A stretch of 34,079 nt of DNA from Candidatus Syntropharchaeum sp. (GTDB taxonomy: Archaea; Halobacteriota; Syntropharchaeia; Syntropharchaeales; Syntropharchaeaceae), in assembly GCA_026134025.1 (NCBI GenBank), contig JAOQII010000017.1, positions 1-34,079 of the forward strand, read 5' to 3'. A model generated the notes under the pieces. The model was not told where the DNA came from, did no database searches, and was given only the letters and a program-made list of their open reading frames with translations. Both the position numbers and the translations under genes were made by a program. Within the stretch, counting starts at the first letter, position 1. Each line of letters opens with the position of its first letter. This document shows positions 8,541 to 16,447 of this stretch, piece by piece.

Positions 8541-8550
8541 GTTTTTATAC
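8541..8550. promoter_or_regulatory. Shared TATA-like element between trmY and the LSm gene
   Basis: GTTTTTATAC reads as TTTTTATA for the rightward LSm operon and TATAAAAA for leftward trmY. Expected starts are near 8572 (leader of ~27 nt with AAAGGAGGAG at 8581-8590) and near 8520 (8-nt leader). It is the only strong TATA-like run in the 86-nt divergent gap. Confidence 0.5.
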
Positions 8551-8598
8551 TCTGAAATTGAAATATGTACATAAGTGTAGAAAGGAGGAGAAGGTAGG

Positions 8599-8820
8599 TT
8601 GTTTCCAAATAAGAAGATACAGAGTTTGATTGGACAAAAAATTCAGGTAGAGATGAAAGGGGATAAAAATATGCTTGAAGGCACACTGGTGAGTGCGGAT
8701 GACTATCTGAACCTTTATCTAACCTCTACAGCCGAGATTATAGATGGTGAACGAAAACGGGTACTGGGATCCGTTGTGCTTAGGGGGAACAATATCATCA
8801 TGATAAATCCCGTGAACTGA
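8599..8820 (+). CDS. Archaeal Sm-like (LSm) RNA-binding protein
   Basis: 73 residues, the usual archaeal LSm size. The Sm1 motif is SLIGQKIQVEMKG ... LEGTLVSADDYLNLYL and Sm2 is LGSVVLRGNNIIMI. Such proteins form six- or seven-membered rings that bind U-rich RNA and act in RNA processing or small-RNA metabolism. The start codon is TTG at 8599, behind AAAGGAGGAG at 8581-8590. The usual archaeal partner, ribosomal protein L37e, does not follow. Instead a winged-helix/cysteine-cluster protein starts within about ten bases, and GatC follows that. Sequence divergence suggests it could be a second LSm paralogue rather than the main one; other genome copies are not visible. Confidence 0.85.
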   Translation: MFPNKKIQSLIGQKIQVEMKGDKNMLEGTLVSADDYLNLYLTSTAEIIDGERKRVLGSVVLRGNNIIMINPVN

Positions 8821-8821
8821 G

Positions 8822-9232
8822 GTGTTGGTTTTGCTTGAGAATACAATTCTTGAACTGATTGCATCGGAAGAGAAGGAAGGAATCAGGCAGAGCGATATCT
8901 GGAAGCAGATTGGGATAGATAGCAGGACATGTTCAAGGGTCGTAACAAGACTGGAGAATAAGGGACTGGTCATAAGAGAGTGGGAGACTATCGGAAACAC
9001 GAGAACGTATCGTATCTGGTACGTTGGAAAGGATGGAAATGGCGAAGTAAAGGTAGAGCAGATAGAGCCTCCTGAAAAGGTTGAGTTAGAGGAGAAATCC
9101 GTTTCTAAGCTCACAGATGACTATTCATTCCTCCTCATCGAAGATACGCTTGCGCCATGTGTTAATTGTAACGAGATGTGCGAGCCAGAGACCTGTATCA
9201 AGCTCGCTGAATGGATAAATCTACTCTTATGA
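8822..9232 (+). CDS. Winged-helix protein with C-terminal Cys4 cluster, TFE-beta / RPC39 (RPC34)-like
   Basis: 136 residues. Residues ~5-66 form a winged helix (ILELIASEEKEGIRQSDIW, RVVTRLENKGLVIRE, a TYRIWYV wing). After a charged linker comes CVNCNEMCEPETC (Cys113, 116, 120, 125) followed by IKLAEWINLLL. That ending mirrors the 4Fe-4S tail of RNA polymerase III subunit RPC39/RPC34 and archaeal TFE-beta (PC..C....C ... P..C.....EWL), with a shorter loop between cysteines. TFE-beta helps open promoter DNA during archaeal initiation. The link is motif-based inference; another MarR/Lrp-like FeS regulator is possible. The GTG at 8822 falls inside the GAGGTG Shine-Dalgarno, so TTG 8831 may be the real start. 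It overlaps gatC by 4 nt. Confidence 0.65.
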   Translation: MLVLLENTILELIASEEKEGIRQSDIWKQIGIDSRTCSRVVTRLENKGLVIREWETIGNTRTYRIWYVGKDGNGEVKVEQIEPPEKVELEEKSVSKLTDDYSFLLIEDTLAPCVNCNEMCEPETCIKLAEWINLLL

Positions 9233-9507
9233 TATCAGATGAAGACGTCAAACACCTGGGCTGGCTTTCGCGGGTAGAACTTGAAAAAGAAGATTCTGAG
9301 AAGTTTGCCAGGGAACTTGATAGAATACTCGATTATTTCACGATACTTGATGCTGTAGAGTCAGATCTTTCGCCCCTGCACCATGTACTGGAGCTTTCGA
9401 ACGTCTTCAGGGATGATGTGGTAGCTGACTCACTCACAGCTGAAGAAGCACTCTCCAATGCAAAGCTGCAGGAGAATGGATACTTCAGGGCACCACGGAT
9501 TTTGTGA
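9229..9507 (+). CDS. gatC: Asp/Glu-tRNA amidotransferase subunit C (GatC)
   Basis: GatC stabilises GatA in the GatCAB complex that converts Asp-tRNA(Asn) and Glu-tRNA(Gln) to the amidated forms. The sequence shows family features: an N-terminal ISDEDVKHLGWLSRVEL helix, FARELDRILDYF, the LSPLHHVLEL linker, NVFRDDV, and a C-terminal NGYFRAPRIL. ATG 9229 forms an ATGA overlap with the preceding stop and gives the usual ~92 residues; an in-frame ATG at 9211 is an alternative. gatA and gatB do not follow: the next gene is on the other strand. It is coupled to the LSm and TFE-beta-like genes, all serving RNA or gene expression. Confidence 0.9.
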   Translation: MISDEDVKHLGWLSRVELEKEDSEKFARELDRILDYFTILDAVESDLSPLHHVLELSNVFRDDVVADSLTAEEALSNAKLQENGYFRAPRIL

Positions 9508-9539
9508 TCTGTCGAGTATATCAATAGTTAGTTGAGTTT

Positions 9540-10691
9540 TTATCTCGCTATAGCTGTTTTCCACATCCTCTTAAATATGGTGGGACAGCTGATGCTTGTC
9601 AGTATCGCCAGCAGAACGATCGCTGATTCCAATTTGGTATCGATCAAGCCAAGCTCTAACCCGACCGCTGCCACCGCTATCATCATCGAGAGCCTTGATG
9701 AAAGAAGTATACCTGCTAAAATGCTCTCTTTAAGCGTGTAACTGGTGAGAAGTATTAAAGATGGTATAATCTTCACGATGAGCGCTATTGCAAAAAATAT
9801 CGGGATCAGATAGATTCCTTCTCCAGTTACCAGCACACCGAGATTGAAGCCGATTCCAACGTTTATGAAGAAGATCGGGATAAGAAATCCATACCCGATA
9901 CCATATAGCTTCTGTTCGAGAACCGTGCCCCCACCAAACAAACCAGATAGCATCGCCCCTGCGAGAAAAGCTCCAAGTACTGCTTCAGCCCCTAGTGCTT
10001 CTGATAGGATTACAAAAATTAAAAGGAGAGCAAAAGAAGCTCTTACACCGATCTCTGACGGCTGATCTGGCTTGAATAGCTTTGAAAGGCGTTCTGGAAA
10101 GTGCCAGATCAGGTGGCGTCCAAGATAATAGACCCCAAAGAAGAGGAGGAACAATATCGGTATCAGGAGCAACCGCTCTGTTGTTATACCCTCTCTGAGA
10201 TAGAAGGTGTATGCACTCACGAGTAGTATGACAGCAAAGTCCGCAATAAATGCAGCGATTATGATCATCTGGCCATATTCACTACGTGCTATTCCTGTCT
10301 CACGCAAGGTTGAAGCGATAAGCCCTACCGCAGAGCATGAGAGGATCATCGCAAAATAGATCCCATACCCCATCTGATCCGCCAATACGATCGAGGTTGC
10401 AAGGGTAAGTATAAAGATAACAACTCCATTAATAAGGGCTCTTGGGCCGTGAAACTCAATATTGGAGAAATCGATCTCAAGACCGATTAAAAACATCAGA
10501 AAAACAAACCCAAACCTTGAGAGAAACGCTATACCCTCTTCTTCGCCTGAGAATATCCCAAGAACACTTCCACCAATGATTATTCCGCAGACGATCTCAC
10601 CAACAACCGCAGGGATGCCCACCCTCTCAGATATTATCGGGATTATGAATGCAAGAACTGCGATTAGAAATAGGGGAAGATACGTACTCAT
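9540..10691 (-). CDS. Cation:proton antiporter, CPA2/Kef membrane domain without RCK
   Basis: 383 residues, almost all hydrophobic, with about 12 membrane helices. CPA2 family signatures include ISERVGIPAVVGEIVCGIIIGG near the N-terminus, FLMFLIGLEIDF, AVLGAFLAGAMLSG and FFINVGIGF. Such proteins exchange Na+ or K+ for protons at the cytoplasmic membrane. The chain ends after the membrane domain, without an RCK/TrkA tail. The start is ATG 10691, which forms a TCAT/ATGA overlap with the stop of the upstream RCK-USP gene, rather than an in-frame codon at 10721. The upstream gene may supply the missing regulatory domain in trans. Convergent with gatC. Confidence 0.88.
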   Translation of the reverse strand: MSTYLPLFLIAVLAFIIPIISERVGIPAVVGEIVCGIIIGGSVLGIFSGEEEGIAFLSRFGFVFLMFLIGLEIDFSNIEFHGPRALINGVVIFILTLATSIVLADQMGYGIYFAMILSCSAVGLIASTLRETGIARSEYGQMIIIAAFIADFAVILLVSAYTFYLREGITTERLLLIPILFLLFFGVYYLGRHLIWHFPERLSKLFKPDQPSEIGVRASFALLLIFVILSEALGAEAVLGAFLAGAMLSGLFGGGTVLEQKLYGIGYGFLIPIFFINVGIGFNLGVLVTGEGIYLIPIFFAIALIVKIIPSLILLTSYTLKESILAGILLSSRLSMMIAVAAVGLELGLIDTKLESAIVLLAILTSISCPTIFKRMWKTAIAR

Positions 10692-11815
10692 CGTCTGGTA
10701 CAAACTGTTAGAACAGAGCAACTGGCGTCATACACGATCCTTCTTATCATGCTGGATCGTATGATCCCTGTACCTCTCCATGGGGTCACTACAAGATCAT
10801 ACTTTTGACTCTTAACTTCTTTCACTGCTTCTATCATCGGATTACCATCAACTTTCATCTTTATAATTTCAACGTTCTTCACCTCTCCCTGCTTTTTTAT
10901 CCGCTCCCGAAATTCTGGTGGTATCTCTTCCAGAAGCAGTAGAGAAAGATCGGATCCAAATAGATGAGCAATTTGAAGCGCGATGATCAGGTTTTTCTCA
11001 GATGCCGGGGACGAATCGAGGAGGACGAGGATATGCCTATAATAATTGCAGGTTCGCGCCACAAGAACCGGGCATGAGACCGATCTCATCAGTTGCAGGG
11101 TGACATTTTTATGGAGGAGTCTATCCATGAACGTGATCTTCTCATCGTCTATCACGATACAATCGGCACGGTGGAGGTGGTTTGTAAGCATCTCTACAAT
11201 ATCCCCCTCCTCGAGCAAAAATTCGAATGGTACATCCTCCTCGCGTGCCATTCTTTTCATCTGCTTTGCTTCTGTGTCATCAGAAGATACCACTTCTACA
11301 CGTGACTTCATCTCTGAGATCGATGCAATAAGTAGCGCCTCCCTGAAAGCTTTCTCTGTTGTGGTTTTACCAACCAGTGGGACCAGTATCTTAGCAAAAG
11401 GCCTGTGAATGCGCTTTTTGTCGTCAGTCTTTAATAGATCTCTGATACGATTTGCGATCATCCTTGAGGGAAACATAATTGATTCAACACCAAGGTCACG
11501 AAACCTCTCCTCATTTTCAGGATCATCGACCCTTGCGATAATACTGCTGACACCATATCGCTTTGCGATGGAAGCAGATTTAAAGTTAACCTCGTCGTCA
11601 TTGGTGAGTGCGATTAGTGCATCAGCCTCATCAAGTCCCAATTTTATGAGTAACCTCTCATCAGTCCCGTCTCCCCTGACAACATTGACGTTCTTGATCT
11701 TTGAAGACTTTTTAGCTGCATCTGGATCTGCTTCAATGATGGTCGCACCTGGAAGTTGCATGGCTAACTCCCTTCCAGTTCGCCCCCCACCCACTATAAT
11801 CCGTTTCTCCATCAT
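10688..11815 (-). CDS. RCK (TrkA-N) protein fused to two universal-stress-protein domains
   Basis: 375 residues. Residues 1-~130 are an RCK-N Rossmann domain (IIVGGGRTGREL, IIEADPD, VVRGDGTDERLL) that normally binds NAD(H) or nucleotides. Two USP-like domains follow, ~140-250 (AKILVPLVG ... SVSCPVLVA) and ~260-375 (RHILVLLDSSPASEKNL ... DASCSVLTV). The ATP-binding G-2x-G-9x-G(S/T) pattern of USP is not intact: the second domain reads RGTGIIRSSM where it would lie, so ATP binding is doubtful. It is most simply the cytoplasmic regulator of the antiporter encoded next, with which it overlaps by 4 nt. It begins with two consecutive ATGs (11815, 11812), 3-4 nt after the preceding Kef gene. Confidence 0.82.
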   Translation of the reverse strand: MMEKRIIVGGGRTGRELAMQLPGATIIEADPDAAKKSSKIKNVNVVRGDGTDERLLIKLGLDEADALIALTNDDEVNFKSASIAKRYGVSSIIARVDDPENEERFRDLGVESIMFPSRMIANRIRDLLKTDDKKRIHRPFAKILVPLVGKTTTEKAFREALLIASISEMKSRVEVVSSDDTEAKQMKRMAREEDVPFEFLLEEGDIVEMLTNHLHRADCIVIDDEKITFMDRLLHKNVTLQLMRSVSCPVLVARTCNYYRHILVLLDSSPASEKNLIIALQIAHLFGSDLSLLLLEEIPPEFRERIKKQGEVKNVEIIKMKVDGNPMIEAVKEVKSQKYDLVVTPWRGTGIIRSSMIRRIVYDASCSVLTVCTRR

Positions 11816-11818
11816 TAA

Positions 11819-13843
11819 TTAATCAAATTCCTTGATATTTAAAGATTCTCTATGATCCTCATTTCCACCAACGAGGTTAGAGAGCCTGAAAAGCTCATCA
11901 TGCCTCCCAAGTGCGATTATAGTATCCCCTTCAAGAAGCTGTACATTCCCACCCGGATTCGGAATTGCCTCACTATCTCGAATTATCGCAAGCACCGTGA
12001 TACCATACCTGCGTCTTAAGTTCACCTCCTGAAGCGTCTTTCCAACTACCGATGAAGTCTCTTCAATCCTGAATGCATCCATCTCAAAATCTGAGAGGTG
12101 AACCTCAAGATCAGGGATCGATAAGGTTTTTCCATGCAGGCTTCTGAGCATCTCATAGTTCCCGCGCCGAACCTCAGCGATGTACTTCTCAACCTCATCT
12201 CTGGGTACGAGGTACTTGTAAAGCACCCTGGCAAAGATCTCCATGGATGCCTCAAACTCCTCTGAAATGACCTCATTTGCACCAAGTTCTGTTAACTCCT
12301 CCACCTCCTGAAGGTAGCGGATTCTAACAATTATATGGATCTTAGCATTGAGCTTCCGTGCAAGCGATGTTATTCTGCGAGTTGCGATTGGATCTGAGGT
12401 CGCGATAACAACGATCCGTGCCTCCTCAACCCCTGCTTCTTTGAGTACGTTTATCCTGGTTGCATCTCCGAAAAATATCGGTTCACCCTTTGCTCTCTCA
12501 ACGCGCACAGTCTCGGGATTTGTCTCGATTATGACATAAGGAATACCTACACCTGATGCAACCTTTGCGAGGTGTCTTCCATTTATCCCAAACCCGATGA
12601 TTACAAGATGATCTTTAATACGCACCTGCTCATCCAGACGTGCAAGTTTCCCACCCGTAATCAACCTTTCGGATATTGGTAAGTGTGAAACGAGAGTCGC
12701 AAAAGAAGGGGCAATTATCATCATGAAAGGTGTTAGTGTCATCGTTATTATTGAGCCTGCAAGAAGGAACTGGTACTCAGTCTGGGTGATTAAACCATAC
12801 AGGAACCCGGCATGGGAGAGTATGAACGAGAACTCCCCCACCTGACTGAGCGAAAAACCTGCAAGTATCGCGGTTCTCATTGGGAGACCCATCATAATCG
12901 TTGAAAAACCGGCAAGCATGGATTTTGCCACTAAAATCCCAAAAGTTACAGCCAGAACGAGCATAAGATGATTTAGCAGAAAACCGAGATCAAGGAGCAT
13001 CCCGATTGAGATGAAGAAGAGGCTTGCAAAGAGATCTTTGAAGGGATTTATCTTTTCGAGTGCTTCATGACTGTACTCAGACTCCGATATGATGAGTCCT
13101 GCCAGAAACGCACCGAGTGCAAGGGAAAGCCCCATGCTGGATGTGAGGTATGCGATTGCAAGGCATATTACGACCACACTGAGGATGAATAGCTCTTTGC
13201 TCCGTGTTTTTGCAACCTGATGGAGCATATAAGGCACAATCCATTTTGCCAGGATGACAACGAGTAAGATTATCCCGACCCCTTCAATAATGACAAGAAG
13301 GAGGGATTGAAAAACCGTATCCTGGCTACCAGCAAGCACAGGCGTTAGAAGCATCATCGGTACGATGGCAAAATCCTGAAATAGAAGGATTCCCAGTGAC
13401 GTCTGTCCATGCGGACTATCAATCTCTCCCCTGTCCTGCAGGAGCTTTATCACAATGGCTGTACTGCTCAGTGATATTACAAATCCGATGAAGAGCGATT
13501 TGGCTGTGGATAACCCGAATATCTCTGCGATCAGGGTTACATATCCGATCGTGAGTAAGACCTGAAGTGATCCACCTACAAAGAACAATCGCTTGATTCG
13601 AGAGAGGTTCTTGAGTGAGAACTCGATACCGATCGTGAAGAGCAGTAAGACGACCCCGATCTCTGCCATCATCTCAACCTCTTCAACGATTCCAATAAGG
13701 CTCAATCCATGCGGTCCTGCAAGCACACCGGTTATGAGAAAACCAACAATCGATGGCAGACGCATCCTGTGAAATATGAAGAGCACGAGCGAAGAGAGTG
13801 CGAATATGAGGAGGATATCTCCTATAATTATACTTGTATCCAT
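11819..13843 (-). CDS. Kef-type K+/H+ antiporter with C-terminal RCK domains
   Basis: 674 residues from ATG 13843. An in-frame TTG at 13864 would overlap the previous gene, whereas GGAGAG stands ahead of the ATG. Residues 1-~390 are a CPA2 antiporter (HRMRLPSIVGFLITGVLAGP, LLLFTIGIEFSLKNL, ALGAFLAGLIISESEYSHEALE, FISIGMLLD). An RCK-N domain follows (LVIIGFGINGRHLA, VIIETNPE, FFGDATRINVLKEAG), then an RCK-C domain (YGITVLAIIRD ... LLEGDTIIALGRHDEL). It should expel K+ in exchange for protons under nucleotide, NADH or cyclic-di-AMP control; which ligand is not shown. It lies 1 nt after the stand-alone RCK gene. Confidence 0.92.
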   Translation of the reverse strand: MDTSIIIGDILLIFALSSLVLFIFHRMRLPSIVGFLITGVLAGPHGLSLIGIVEEVEMMAEIGVVLLLFTIGIEFSLKNLSRIKRLFFVGGSLQVLLTIGYVTLIAEIFGLSTAKSLFIGFVISLSSTAIVIKLLQDRGEIDSPHGQTSLGILLFQDFAIVPMMLLTPVLAGSQDTVFQSLLLVIIEGVGIILLVVILAKWIVPYMLHQVAKTRSKELFILSVVVICLAIAYLTSSMGLSLALGAFLAGLIISESEYSHEALEKINPFKDLFASLFFISIGMLLDLGFLLNHLMLVLAVTFGILVAKSMLAGFSTIMMGLPMRTAILAGFSLSQVGEFSFILSHAGFLYGLITQTEYQFLLAGSIITMTLTPFMMIIAPSFATLVSHLPISERLITGGKLARLDEQVRIKDHLVIIGFGINGRHLAKVASGVGIPYVIIETNPETVRVERAKGEPIFFGDATRINVLKEAGVEEARIVVIATSDPIATRRITSLARKLNAKIHIIVRIRYLQEVEELTELGANEVISEEFEASMEIFARVLYKYLVPRDEVEKYIAEVRRGNYEMLRSLHGKTLSIPDLEVHLSDFEMDAFRIEETSSVVGKTLQEVNLRRRYGITVLAIIRDSEAIPNPGGNVQLLEGDTIIALGRHDELFRLSNLVGGNEDHRESLNIKEFD

Positions 13844-13844
13844 T

Positions 13845-14516
13845 TCAGCTACTTCTCTCTCCAAAAAGCTCTTTAAAGCGTTCTACCTGTTGTTCATGCC
13901 CGATCACCGCGATTACATCCCCTGCCTCGATCTTCGTTGATGCATCGATCTCTGCGATCACATCGTCTCCTCGTTTTATTCCAATCACAGTACATCCTGT
14001 CTTGAGGCGGATATCAAGATCTGCAAGGGTACGTCCAGCCAGCATTGAGCCGTCCTTGATCTCCTGTTTCAGGATCTCAATCCCCTCGCAGAGCTTCACA
14101 ACATCCTTTAGCTCGCCTTCGCCGGTCACAAGCCGTGCAAGCAATTGTCCTGCCATTATCGGTAGTGCTGCTACAAAATCTGCACCTGCACGGTATATCT
14201 GCTCTATCGCCTCAACCGTATTTGCACGGGAGAAGATCACGGCATGTGGGTTCATATTCCTTGCAAGAAGCGTTGTGAAGACGACATTCATATCGTTATT
14301 CAGGAGTATCATCACCATACGGGCATCTCTGATCCCTGCAAGCTCCAGCGTCTCTTCTTCGGTGCTATCGCCAATTATATAGGGAATTTTCGATTTTTTT
14401 ACCCGTTCCTCATCCACATCCACGATCACCAAATCTATCTCACCATGTAAAGCCTCGACGGCGGCCCTGCCCACATCACCATACCCGATCAGGATGTAGT
14501 GATCCTTAATTTTCAT
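13845..14516 (-). CDS. TrkA-like RCK protein (RCK-N + RCK-C), K+ transport regulator
   Basis: 223 residues. RCK-N at 1-~130 (YILIGYGDVGRAAVEAL, VIVDVDEE, IIGDSTEEETLELAGI) and RCK-C at ~150-215 (SMLAGRTLADLDIRLKTGC ... IEAGDVIAVIGHE). Proteins of this layout gate Trk/Ktr transporters or ion channels from the cytoplasm; no TrkH/KtrB partner is in the window. It overlaps the K+ channel gene by 4 nt and precedes the Kef gene by 1 nt, so either may be its partner. Confidence 0.9.
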   Translation of the reverse strand: MKIKDHYILIGYGDVGRAAVEALHGEIDLVIVDVDEERVKKSKIPYIIGDSTEEETLELAGIRDARMVMILLNNDMNVVFTTLLARNMNPHAVIFSRANTVEAIEQIYRAGADFVAALPIMAGQLLARLVTGEGELKDVVKLCEGIEILKQEIKDGSMLAGRTLADLDIRLKTGCTVIGIKRGDDVIAEIDASTKIEAGDVIAVIGHEQQVERFKELFGERSS

Positions 14517-15529
14517 CGGTGAAAGCCTCCTGTTGTAAGCGCCCTGAGCCTCGATAATTCCTCCATCGTACCGATAGCAAGTAGAACTGAACTCTCCCGT
14601 ATCATTTCATCCGCAGGTGGGCCAAGCGTAAGCTCGCCCTTATTCCATATCCCAACAACACGCGTGCCGGTCTTATACAGGCGCTCGCTCTCCCTCAGGT
14701 TTTTTCCGATGAGAACGCTACCAGGGAAGATTGGAAGTTCAACAATTCGGAGGTTCTTGAAGAACTCCACAGACTCGAGCACCTCATTGACGAGTGGTCC
14801 TGTTGCTCGCATACCGATCTGCATCCCGTAGATCTGCTTTGGAGATATCACCCGATCCGCACCAGCGTATGCAAAATATTTCGAATTTTTAATATCCTCA
14901 ACGATCGCGATTATCTCAATATTGGAGAAGGATGATGCAAGAAGCACGATCGTTGCATTCGTCTCATCATCCATATTTGCAATGAGCTTTGAAGCAGTCC
15001 CGATCCGTGCATTGATCAGCACTTCGTACTCAGTGGGATCGCCCAGTATACATGGCATATTATGTCCTACAAGATGCTCGATATGCTCCTTAACAGGGTC
15101 AACAACGACGAACGGATGCTTCTCTGATTGAAGTTCATGTATGAGTGATGCAACAAGGGGATTGTAACCGCAGATTATGATATGTTCCCTGAGATTATCT
15201 GCTGCGACAGTCGGCATCTCGCTGAAGTGTTCCTTGAGCCGTCTCTCGATTGCTGGGGATACGACCAATGGAAAAAGCATCCCGAAGAAGAATAAAATGC
15301 CCGTAAGCTGAACGATGATTGAGAACACACGGATAATATCGGCTGTAAACTCAATATCTCCATATCCCACGGTAGTCATCGTCTGGATTACCCAGTAGAT
15401 GGCAGTTACGAAGCTGATTTCTCTCCCCTCGAAAAGGATCATCAATCCAAAGAATATCGCTGCATACGAGAATATGAAATCAACGAACGCAATAAGGTAA
15501 AATGTTACGGCTTTAAGCTTTTTGTCCAC
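14513..15529 (-). CDS. Two-TM potassium channel with RCK domains
   Basis: 338 residues from GTG 15529. The order is TM1, pore helix with selectivity filter TTVGYGD (residues ~50-56), TM2, then RCK-N (IIICGYNPLVASLI, VVVDPVKEHI, CILGDPTEYEVLINA) and RCK-C (GSVLIGKNLRESERL ... SVLLAIGTMEEL). This is the MthK-like design, in which cytoplasmic RCK domains open a tetrameric K+ pore. The first RCK-N glycine motif is altered (GYNPLV instead of GxGxxG), so its ligand may differ from NAD. GTG 15529 follows GGGGGA at ~6 nt; an upstream TTG at 15550 would lie before that Shine-Dalgarno. It overlaps the end of panE by 17 nt. Confidence 0.92.
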   Translation of the reverse strand: MDKKLKAVTFYLIAFVDFIFSYAAIFFGLMILFEGREISFVTAIYWVIQTMTTVGYGDIEFTADIIRVFSIIVQLTGILFFFGMLFPLVVSPAIERRLKEHFSEMPTVAADNLREHIIICGYNPLVASLIHELQSEKHPFVVVDPVKEHIEHLVGHNMPCILGDPTEYEVLINARIGTASKLIANMDDETNATIVLLASSFSNIEIIAIVEDIKNSKYFAYAGADRVISPKQIYGMQIGMRATGPLVNEVLESVEFFKNLRIVELPIFPGSVLIGKNLRESERLYKTGTRVVGIWNKGELTLGPPADEMIRESSVLLAIGTMEELSRLRALTTGGFHR

Positions 15530-16424
15530 CAAAAATCCCCCTTTCCTCAATCCCCTTTACTAAAAGTGTGAGAATACGATTTACAGGGGTTTCAATCCCA
15601 ACTTCCGCCCCTATCTTAACGACCGCCCCGTTTATCGCATCTATCTCAGTACGTTTCCCTCTTGATACATCCTGAAGCATTGATGAACGATTCGCTGCGG
15701 TCTTTCTTGCAACATCTTCGACCTCTTCGATCAGATCATGATCAAGGTCGATCCCAACCTTTCTTCCAACCTCAACCGCCTCACGGCTCGCAGCGTGCAT
15801 AAGTTCCCGAAGCGCCGGTATTTCAAGAAGTTTACCATTATTAACCCCTGTTATCGCGGTTAAGGCATTTATACCGACATTTACAACGAGCTTCTCCCAG
15901 ATCTTCTGTTTTATCACATCTGTAACGTCAGTTTTGATGCCTGCCTCACTCAGGATCTTTGCAATATTAAGAACCCGCTCTGTTATCGCGCCGTCAAGCT
16001 CTCCGATTACGGTATTACCAATGCCGGTATGTTTGATGTGCCCTGGCTCGATAAAGAGCGCGCCGTGGGAGGTGATGCCACCGATGACATGATGATCTCC
16101 AACCACCTCTTGGATTTTTTCTTCATTTCCAAGACCGTTCTGGAGGCTTAAAATGATTGTATCATCGTTTATAATAAGTTTTGAGGCAGCTTCCTGGGTA
16201 TCGTAAGATTTTACCGTAAAGAGGATGAGATCTGCTGCTTCTAGATGGACCGATGCTTTCAAATCGAGAACAGCGTCTGTCAGCCCGCTTAGCTTAAGTC
16301 CATTTTTATTTATCGCATCAACATGCCTTTCTCTTCCAACAAGCACAACTTCTTCCCCTGATGATGCGAGAATCCCCCCAAAGAGGCTTCCAAGCGCACC
16401 TGCACCCATGACAACGATCTTCAT
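15513..16424 (-). CDS. panE: 2-dehydropantoate (ketopantoate) 2-reductase
   Basis: 303 residues with Rossmann motif VVMGAGALGSLFGG at the N-terminus, a VKSYDT segment, LQNGLGNEE, and the C-terminal catalytic helix region IWEKLVVNVGINALTAI with KRTEIDAINGAVV. The enzyme reduces ketopantoate to pantoate with NAD(P)H in coenzyme A synthesis. It is the first gene of the leftward ion-transport run; a TATA-like element at 16448-16456 lies ~28 nt from ATG 16424, giving a leaderless transcript. Its placement ahead of five potassium-related genes is not explained by known function. Confidence 0.93.
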   Translation of the reverse strand: MKIVVMGAGALGSLFGGILASSGEEVVLVGRERHVDAINKNGLKLSGLTDAVLDLKASVHLEAADLILFTVKSYDTQEAASKLIINDDTIILSLQNGLGNEEKIQEVVGDHHVIGGITSHGALFIEPGHIKHTGIGNTVIGELDGAITERVLNIAKILSEAGIKTDVTDVIKQKIWEKLVVNVGINALTAITGVNNGKLLEIPALRELMHAASREAVEVGRKVGIDLDHDLIEEVEDVARKTAANRSSMLQDVSRGKRTEIDAINGAVVKIGAEVGIETPVNRILTLLVKGIEERGIFGGQKA

Positions 16425-16447
16425 TTGATAAATCTAATACCATCTAA

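Noticed and set aside
8513-8686. Longer N-terminus for trmY up to 8686
   Set aside because: It crosses the divergent promoter and the start of the LSm gene, is hydrophobic low-similarity sequence, and makes the protein ~58 residues longer than the family.
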